NCBI GenBank assembly: GCA_043743335.1
Contig: JAYTWR010000041.1
Location: forward strand, 39,352-103,351
Reading direction: 5' to 3'
DNA: 64,000 bases
DNA from: UBA5216 sp043743335
GTDB taxonomy: Bacteria; Pseudomonadota; Gammaproteobacteria; Burkholderiales; SG8-41
Shown here: piece by piece, positions 58,781-64,000 of the stretch
Position numbering within the stretch: position 1 is the stretch's first letter
Layout of the letters: each line of letters opens with the position of its first letter
Program-made: the position numbers and the translations under genes
The notes under the pieces: generated by a model
What the model was told of the DNA's origin: nothing
The model's database searches: none
What the model saw: the letters and a program-made list of their open reading frames with translations, nothing else

Positions 58781-59751
58781 TCCCCCCGACTGAGTTTCTC
58801 CACCGGAAACGGCACCGGCTGGCCCGCAAAATGCGCGGCCAGATTAGCCAGCATTTTACGCCCGCGCTCAGCGCGCACTTCAATCGTGTTGGTGCCGATA
58901 TGCGGCGCCATCACCACGTTGTCGAATTCACGATACACCTGCGGCACACGCGGCTCGTCCCAGAACACATCAAGCCCAGCGCCCGCGATGCGCTGGTCAC
59001 GCAGCGCCTGTGTGAGCCCGGCTTCGTCGACCACTGCACCGCGCGCCACGTTGACGAGAAACCCTTCTTTACCCAAAGCATCGATCACGTTTGCGGTGAT
59101 AAGACCCCGCGTTTCTGATGTCAGCGGGCAGCATACGATCAGCACATCCACTGTGCGCGCCAGCACCTCCAGATTGTCGACATACAGGAACGGCACATCC
59201 TTGCGGCGCGGGCCGAAATAGCTCACCGCCATACCGAACGCCTGCACGCGCGTGGCGACGAACTGGCCGATACGCCCCAGCCCCACGATGCCGCATTGCT
59301 TGCCGCGCACTTCATAGCCGGGGCGAGCGATGCCCTTTTCCCACAGACCGGCGCGTATGAATCGGTCGCCGCGCGTGACACCGCGCATCACGTCGATCAT
59401 CAACCCCAACGCAAGGTCGGCTACCGCCTCGGCGATGTTGTCCGGCGTGCGGGTGCAAATGATGCCGCGTGCGTGCGCTGCGGCTACATCGAGGCTGGTG
59501 CGCGGCGCCCCAAAGCAGGCAATGATTTCCAGTTTGGGCAAGGCGTCCATGGTGGCCGCATCGCAGCCGAACAGACCCGTGGTGACAACGGCACGCACCC
59601 TAGGCGCAACTGTCGTCAAGAAGGCATCGCGATCGGGCACGGTCCACAGTTTATGCACCGTATAACGTTCCTCCAGTGCCGCCAGCGTCGGTGCAAAAAT
59701 CGGCAGCAGCACGACAATTTCAGGCTTGGCGTCTGGGTTCGCGGCATTCAT
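58777..59751 (-). CDS. 2-hydroxyacid dehydrogenase (hydroxypyruvate/glyoxylate reductase type)
   Basis: A 324-residue D-2-hydroxyacid dehydrogenase. NAD motif G-I-V-G-L-G-R-I-G (about 150-158) with FGPRRKD after the second beta strand, suggesting NADP preference; catalytic Arg in N-V-A-R-G-A, Glu in D-V-F-W-D-E-P, His in A-P-H-I-G-T. Resembles hydroxyphenylpyruvate and glyoxylate reductases. Coupled to the Bug gene downstream. Confidence 0.92.
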   Translation of the reverse strand: MNAANPDAKPEIVVLLPIFAPTLAALEERYTVHKLWTVPDRDAFLTTVAPRVRAVVTTGLFGCDAATMDALPKLEIIACFGAPRTSLDVAAAHARGIICTRTPDNIAEAVADLALGLMIDVMRGVTRGDRFIRAGLWEKGIARPGYEVRGKQCGIVGLGRIGQFVATRVQAFGMAVSYFGPRRKDVPFLYVDNLEVLARTVDVLIVCCPLTSETRGLITANVIDALGKEGFLVNVARGAVVDEAGLTQALRDQRIAGAGLDVFWDEPRVPQVYREFDNVVMAPHIGTNTIEVRAERGRKMLANLAAHFAGQPVPFPVEKLSRGD

Positions 59752-59760
59752 ACGCGTCTC

Positions 59761-59930
59761 TCATTCGCCTTTAATGCCGGCTTCCTTGATCACCTTGCCG
59801 AAGCGAGCCGCCTCGCTCTTGATGAATTGGCCAAACTGATCTGCCGTGCTGGTCATCGGCTCGACGCCGGCTGTGGTGAAGCTTTCACGGGTATCCGGTG
59901 CGCTAACGGCTTTGACGATCTCCGTATTAC
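59761..59930 (-). pseudogene. Bug receptor remnant (C-terminal 55 codons)
   Basis: A minus-strand frame ending at TGA 59761 encodes E-I-V-K-A-V-S-A-P-D-T-R-E, FTTAGVEPMTSTADQFGQFI, K-V-I-K-E-A-G-I-K, the characteristic Bug C-terminus. The upstream 270 residues are gone; the acyl-CoA dehydrogenase gene abuts (its stop is at 59927). No start codon. A lost receptor gene between the dehydrogenase and the acyl-CoA dehydrogenase. Confidence 0.82.
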
Positions 59931-61114
59931 TTCAAGCGCTTCAAAATTTTGATGCGCTGCACGTTATCACCGGCCAGATGCGTCCACACCATTGCGTCGC
60001 GCACGAGTTTGTCGGCGCGCGCGTTAATCATGCAGCCTTCCGGTCCATGAATTTGCAGATTCAAACGCGTGACCCGCTGAATGATATCGGTCGAGTAATT
60101 CATCACGAAACCGGCGTTGGCTGAATGCTCGCCCGCATCGTGCTGCCAAGCCGTGCGCAGCACATAGGAACGCAACGCCTCCGTCAGCATGTGCATTTCG
60201 TGTATGCGCAACTGCACCAACTGATGCTCGATCAAATATTTGCCCGCGCGCTTATGGCTGCGTGCGAAGGCCATGCCCATTTCTACCGCGTCGTCGCACA
60301 CGCCCAGCGCATTCGCAGCCAACTCTAGGTCACCAAAAATATCGCCGCCGGTGGTGTCACCCTTGCCGGCCTTGACCGACCCCGTACCCACCGCGCCCAC
60401 GATGTTTTCTTGCGGCAAGCGCGCGTTTTCAAAAATCAGTTCTGCATTTTGATAGAACCGCCAGCCGCGCTTGTTGAACACCTTGCCGATGCGAAAGCCC
60501 GGCGTGCCTTTGGGCACCATGAACAACGTGCCGCCCTGCTTGATATTCACATCTGGGTTGGTGCGCGCATCCACAAAAAACAGCGAACCCACACTGCCGT
60601 TTGCGATAAAACATTTTTCGCCATTGAGCACCCACTCGTTGCCATCTTTCACCGCTTTCAAACGATAACCTGCTTTGGGATCGTCTTCCGGCGGCATGCG
60701 ATTGTCTGAGCCGGAATTCGGTTCGGTAATGCCGCGCCCCATGACATAGCGGTGGTCCGCCAGAAACGGTTTCAGGAAGCGCTCTTTCTGATCGTCCGAA
60801 CAGGCAATGGTCATCAGATGACTCCACTTCCAGTTCTGGCTGAACGCCTTGGACATGGCGCTGTCGCCCTTGGCCAGTTCCGCCATCACAATCGCCTGCG
60901 ACACAAAATCCGCACCCGGCCCACCCCAATCTTTGGGCACAGCCATCGTGCGAAAACCCAGCTTGGAGCCGGCTTCGATAATGTCCCAATCCCACGGCTC
61001 AAACCCGCCTTCGATCTGATCGCGTGCGACCGACGCGGGCCGCAGCACATCGGTCGCGAACTTGCGCGCTTCTTGCTGCCAGTGACGTTGTTCTTCGTTG
61101 AGTGAAAAATCCAT
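59927..61114 (-). CDS. Acyl-CoA dehydrogenase
   Basis: A 395-residue flavoenzyme. Family motifs: GRGITEPNSGSDNRMPPEDD (FAD-binding loop), K-C-F-I-A-N-G-S, and the C-terminal QIHGPEGCMINARADKLVRD. The usual catalytic Glu near position 365-376 cannot be fixed: the stretch around GPEG offers one candidate. Oxidises an acyl-CoA at C2-C3, passing electrons to ETF. A second, distinct acyl-CoA dehydrogenase lies 31 bases upstream. Confidence 0.92.
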   Translation of the reverse strand: MDFSLNEEQRHWQQEARKFATDVLRPASVARDQIEGGFEPWDWDIIEAGSKLGFRTMAVPKDWGGPGADFVSQAIVMAELAKGDSAMSKAFSQNWKWSHLMTIACSDDQKERFLKPFLADHRYVMGRGITEPNSGSDNRMPPEDDPKAGYRLKAVKDGNEWVLNGEKCFIANGSVGSLFFVDARTNPDVNIKQGGTLFMVPKGTPGFRIGKVFNKRGWRFYQNAELIFENARLPQENIVGAVGTGSVKAGKGDTTGGDIFGDLELAANALGVCDDAVEMGMAFARSHKRAGKYLIEHQLVQLRIHEMHMLTEALRSYVLRTAWQHDAGEHSANAGFVMNYSTDIIQRVTRLNLQIHGPEGCMINARADKLVRDAMVWTHLAGDNVQRIKILKRLK

Positions 61115-61145
61115 GGTTGTTTCCTGTTTTCTTGTGCGCTGTGGC

Positions 61146-62396
61146 TTACGCTGCTTTGCGCTGATAACCCGCTACCGACTCCGCGATTTGCAGTTTGGCA
61201 GCGCCATCCGAATCTTCTGAATGCGCGATGATAAAACCGTCGTTCACATACTTCTGCAGCGGCATGTCGCGCATCACGCCCATTGCGCCGAAACATTCCG
61301 CCGCCAGCAAAGTGACTTCGTTCACGGCTTCGGCAGACGCCACGCGTGCGATCACGTGCAACGGCAATTGCGACACGCTGCGATCAGCCACCGCTTCCGG
61401 GTGATCCAACGCCCATGCCGCCTTCCACACCGTATTGCGGCAAAGTTCAAGCTTGATGGTGCAATCCGCAATCTTGGTGCCGATGGCTTGATGCTCCATG
61501 ATGTTGCGCCCGCCCTGGCGGCGCATCTTCGAATAATCCACTGCCGCTTCGTAGCTCGCGCGCCCCACACCCAGACTCACCGCCGCCATCGCCACTTGAT
61601 GGCGCGCCAGCAGCTTGCCATCGGCGAACGGACACTCGCCTTCTTTACCCAGCAGATTGGCGGCCGGCACTTTGCAGTCTTTCAATTCAATCGCCGCCGC
61701 CGTGCCGTGGTGCCAGCGCGTGAGCGTGTTATCCGGCCCGCCGAAAGCGGTCAGCGTGTTCGCCACGGTGAAACCCGCCGTGTCGCGCGAAATCAAAAAC
61801 GTCGACAACCCTTGCATGCCTTTTGTGCCCGCACCGGTGCGCACCTGCACGGCAAACAGCTTCGCCAGCGGCGCGTTTGATACCGCTTCCACGCGGCCAT
61901 TGATGACCCAATCACTACCCTGCTTCACCGCAGTCGGTGCAACCACGTCGTCTTCATACGCATCGCGATGATACGTCCAGCCGAGCCCCGCTTCAGCAGT
62001 CGTGCCCGCGAACGCGAGGTGATAGTTATCGTCGTCCACAAACGCCTTCACATGCTGGGCCTTTTGTTCAGCACTCATCAGCGTGTCGAACAGCGTGCGC
62101 CCTAGCACGGCTGTGGTGCCGAGTATGGTGGCGATATCGACTTCACCTGACGCCAGTTCTTCCAGCACGATGCACGTCGTGAGGTTATCGGCACCTGCCC
62201 CTCCCGCGTCTTCCGACAGCGCCAGGGTGCGTATACCCAATTGCGCCGCCTTGCCCAGCAGATCGCTCATCACCGGTTTTTCAAAGGGCTGCAGACGATC
62301 CGGGTGTATCGCGGCAGCTTTCATTTCCCGTTCAGCAAAATCGCGCAGCGTGTCGCGCATTTCGAGTTGCTCCGGGGTCAGTGTAAGATCAAACAT
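61146..62396 (-). CDS. Acyl-CoA dehydrogenase, divergent paralogue
   Basis: A 416-residue acyl-CoA dehydrogenase-fold protein. It shares AECFGAMGVMRDMPLQKYVND near the C-terminus and the N-terminal helical domain, but the FAD loop is altered (F-A-G-T-T-A-E-A-G-L-G-W in place of TEPxxGSD), so it may be a catalytically different partner. Pairs of this kind (one canonical, one degenerate) can form heteromeric dehydrogenases (inference). The start ATG 62396 directly follows a copy of the dispersed motif, whose AAAGGAA could serve as ribosome site. Confidence 0.88.
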   Translation of the reverse strand: MFDLTLTPEQLEMRDTLRDFAEREMKAAAIHPDRLQPFEKPVMSDLLGKAAQLGIRTLALSEDAGGAGADNLTTCIVLEELASGEVDIATILGTTAVLGRTLFDTLMSAEQKAQHVKAFVDDDNYHLAFAGTTAEAGLGWTYHRDAYEDDVVAPTAVKQGSDWVINGRVEAVSNAPLAKLFAVQVRTGAGTKGMQGLSTFLISRDTAGFTVANTLTAFGGPDNTLTRWHHGTAAAIELKDCKVPAANLLGKEGECPFADGKLLARHQVAMAAVSLGVGRASYEAAVDYSKMRRQGGRNIMEHQAIGTKIADCTIKLELCRNTVWKAAWALDHPEAVADRSVSQLPLHVIARVASAEAVNEVTLLAAECFGAMGVMRDMPLQKYVNDGFIIAHSEDSDGAAKLQIAESVAGYQRKAA

Positions 62397-62416
62397 AAGT
62401 AATTGATTCCTTTGAA
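62396..62416 (-). repeat. Dispersed boundary motif, copy 18, abutting a start codon
   Basis: Minus strand TTCAAAGGAATCAATTACTT immediately followed by the ATG of the acyl-CoA dehydrogenase gene. A variant in which AAAGG sits at ribosome-site distance. Confidence 0.7.
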
Positions 62417-62511
62417 TATTTTAGTATTGAGGTCGTCAGCGCCCGCGCAGCCAAACGAGGGCGTGACTATAGCGGGAACGCTGTAATCTGGAAAGCGCGC
62501 GCCCGCAGTAC

Positions 62512-62563
62512 AGGAACGCAATATAGGAACGCAATTTAGGAACGCAATTTAGGAACGCAATAA
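62512..62563. repeat. Four tandem 13-bp repeats beyond the cupin stop
   Basis: The unit AGGAACGCAATTT occurs four times (first and last copies differ at two positions). On the minus strand the array begins 18 bases after the cupin stop codon. Confidence 0.9.
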
Positions 62564-62581
62564 ATCGCCGCCGATTTTTGT

Positions 62582-63046
62582 TTAGTAATGCGATTTAAAG
62601 CTGATGCCTTCGCGCTTTTCCAGTTCATCCAAATCAATAAACGAACGCTGGGTCGCCTTGTCCACGGTGAACTGCATTTTGCGATTGGTTTCGTTGCAGG
62701 CGCGAATGTCGATCAACTCTAGCGCCTCTTTCACTTCCCATTCGTGCGCGCCTGCGATGCCCGGCGGTGCGTAGATGATGCTGCCGGCTTCAACGTCGTA
62801 TTCCTTGCCGTTGAAATCGCGCACCGTGGCGTGGCCTGAAATCACATAGTAGGTCGCTTCAATTGGATGCCAATGCAGTTGTTCATAGGTGCCCGGCAAA
62901 TAGCTCGCGCGGCCAAGACGCACACGGTCGGTCATGAACACTTCCGGCCAGCCGATCAGTCGCGTGTACGTTTGCCCGTCGGTCACGCCGCGCATGCCCT
63001 TGAAGTCTTTTTCGTTGATGACGCGCAGGGTTGATTTCACTTCCAT
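62582..63046 (-). CDS. Cupin-domain protein
   Basis: A 154-residue single-cupin protein. Metal ligands are in H-W-H-P-I-E-A (His, His, Glu) with a later His in G-A-H-E-W; the glycine-rich strand V-E-A-G-S-I-I-Y-A-P-P-G-I is typical. Unknown function; could be an isomerase, dioxygenase or sensor in the acyl-CoA pathway around it. It follows the enoyl-CoA hydratase gene by 18 bases on the same strand. Confidence 0.87.
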   Translation of the reverse strand: MEVKSTLRVINEKDFKGMRGVTDGQTYTRLIGWPEVFMTDRVRLGRASYLPGTYEQLHWHPIEATYYVISGHATVRDFNGKEYDVEAGSIIYAPPGIAGAHEWEVKEALELIDIRACNETNRKMQFTVDKATQRSFIDLDELEKREGISFKSHY

Positions 63047-63064
63047 TTGGTTGCTCCTGAAAAA

Positions 63065-63853
63065 TTATTCACCGGTAAACATGGGTTTGCGCTTCTCGCG
63101 CCACGCGCGATGCGCTTCGTCTTTGTCTTTCGACAACTCCAGCACCATAAAGCGATACGAATCCGCCAGCGACGAATCCTGCATGTTCGATATATCCATG
63201 CCGCGAATCAGCGACTCTTTGGTCAAGCTCACCGCCAGCGGCGGCAAGCCGGCGATGTGTTCGGCGATCTCCCAGGTTTTGGCTTTGAGTTCCGCGTGCG
63301 GCACCAGCCATTGCGCGACACCCAAGCGATACGCTTCCTCACCCTTCAACGGAAAACCCATCGCGAGCCGCATGCCCATGCCTTTGCCAGCATAGCGTGC
63401 CAGCCGCGAACCACCGCCGTAATTGGGAATAATCCCCAGCGCCACCTGCGGCAAACGCCACTCGGATTTATCCGAGGCCACAATCAAATCGCACGCCAGA
63501 CTGATAATCGCGCCCACGCCGATGGCGTAGCCGTTGACTGAGGCGATCACCGGCTTTGGAAAATCCCCCAGCAAATTCGCCGGAAACAATCGCGGGCGGC
63601 GAATTTTTTTCACGAACTGCTTGGCACCACCAGTAGTGTGTGAATTCGGCTTTTTCAGATTCGCCCCAGCGGAAAACGCACCACCCGATTCGTCGCCCGT
63701 CAAAATCACCACACGCACGTCGTCGTCATCCGTGGCCTTGTCGAGTTCTTCAACCAGGCCGGTGTTGAAATCCTCGTCCCACGCGTTGCGCACGCTGGGG
63801 CGGCTTAGCGTCAGCGTGAGAATGTGGCCTTTTTTCTCTGCCAATAGCGGCAT
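63065..63853 (-). CDS. Enoyl-CoA hydratase/isomerase family protein
   Basis: A 262-residue crotonase-fold protein. Oxyanion-hole segments A-F-S-A-G-A-N-L-K and N-G-Y-A-I-G-V-G-A are present; the catalytic region LPQVALGIIPNYGGGSRLAR has Gly-Ile-x-Pro where hydratases carry the second Glu, so the reaction may be isomerisation, hydrolysis or hydration. First gene of a minus-strand run with the cupin and two acyl-CoA dehydrogenases, a beta-oxidation-like unit. Confidence 0.9.
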   Translation of the reverse strand: MPLLAEKKGHILTLTLSRPSVRNAWDEDFNTGLVEELDKATDDDDVRVVILTGDESGGAFSAGANLKKPNSHTTGGAKQFVKKIRRPRLFPANLLGDFPKPVIASVNGYAIGVGAIISLACDLIVASDKSEWRLPQVALGIIPNYGGGSRLARYAGKGMGMRLAMGFPLKGEEAYRLGVAQWLVPHAELKAKTWEIAEHIAGLPPLAVSLTKESLIRGMDISNMQDSSLADSYRFMVLELSKDKDEAHRAWREKRKPMFTGE

Positions 63854-63878
63854 AGTGCGCTCCTTAAATAAATTTTTT

Positions 63879-64000
63879 GTCTCTATTCATCCTCTATGGA
63901 AAGTCACAAGCTTCCCTCACCCGGCGCTGCGCGCCACCCTCTGCTCCGCTTCAAGTGTGCCCTTGTCCCGGAGGGCGAGGGTTTGTTCCCCTCTCCCTTC
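63879..64000. repeat. Family A element, second copy (cut by window edge)
   Basis: Begins GTCTCTATTCATCC and matches the reverse complement of 40089-40210 over 122 bases with only a handful of differences. It lies 25 bases upstream of the enoyl-CoA hydratase start. The opposite end is beyond the window. Confidence 0.9.

Overview
The window looks like a chromosomal segment of a betaproteobacterium, most likely Burkholderiales. It has moderately high G+C and five intact tripartite-tricarboxylate-type periplasmic receptors (Bug/TctC), a family strongly expanded in that order. It also has a Pil-Chp type IV pilus chemosensory locus and many CoA-linked catabolic genes. I saw no rRNA, tRNA, prophage or CRISPR array. 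I cannot name a genus.

Layout. 1-941: 3' part of an amidohydrolase gene on the minus strand, then a Bug/flavin-oxidoreductase gene wreck. 1511-4008: plus-strand operon of alpha/beta hydrolase, membrane hexapeptide acyltransferase and PAP2-like phosphatase. 4009-6055: minus-strand class II aldolase and alpha/beta hydrolase. 6312-7989: Bug receptor and a TsaC/Sua5-like paralogue. 8072-20795: signalling block with a PAS protein, a receiver-Ser/Thr kinase fusion, a single Hpt protein, an opposed OmpR-type regulator and pilG-pilH-pilI-pilJ-chpA. 20966-23554: clpB. 23708-26398: a decayed gene split by an IS66 element with intact ends and an 8-bp target duplication. 26399-32663 (minus): RraA-like, amidase, MmgE/PrpD, Bug and MFS genes. 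32948-39989 (plus): Bug, MmgE/PrpD, two MaoC-like proteins, ADP-forming CoA ligase, a Bug remnant and a second MmgE/PrpD. 40031-40392: two inverted-repeat elements. 40436-49878 (minus): aspartate dehydrogenase-like, M48 peptidase, XdhC, Bug, 2-hydroxyacid dehydrogenase, GFA-type protein, small membrane protein, acs and a split AtuA pair. 50108-53876 (plus): pckG, beta-propeller and TauD-like dioxygenase. 53928-63853 (minus): coxMLS-type molybdenum hydroxylase, Bug, dehydrogenase, Bug remnant, two acyl-CoA dehydrogenases, cupin and enoyl-CoA hydratase.

Functionally the window combines uptake and CoA-dependent breakdown of organic acids with the enzymes that feed acetate into gluconeogenesis (Acs, PEP carboxykinase), plus a surface-motility chemosensory pathway to which an extra phosphorelay and Ser/Thr kinase module appears to have been added. 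Substrates of the catabolic clusters cannot be read from sequence.

The most unusual signal is non-coding. A short A+T-rich motif (core close to TAAAATCAATTAGTTA) occurs about 18 times in both orientations, almost always within a few tens of bases of a start or stop codon. In several cases it supplies the first codons or the stop codon of a gene. Two copies form a 22-bp perfect inverted repeat around one Bug gene. Period-13 tandem repeats of unrelated sequence next to three stop codons, two further inverted-repeat element families and three Bug gene remnants add to a picture of very active remodelling of gene boundaries.
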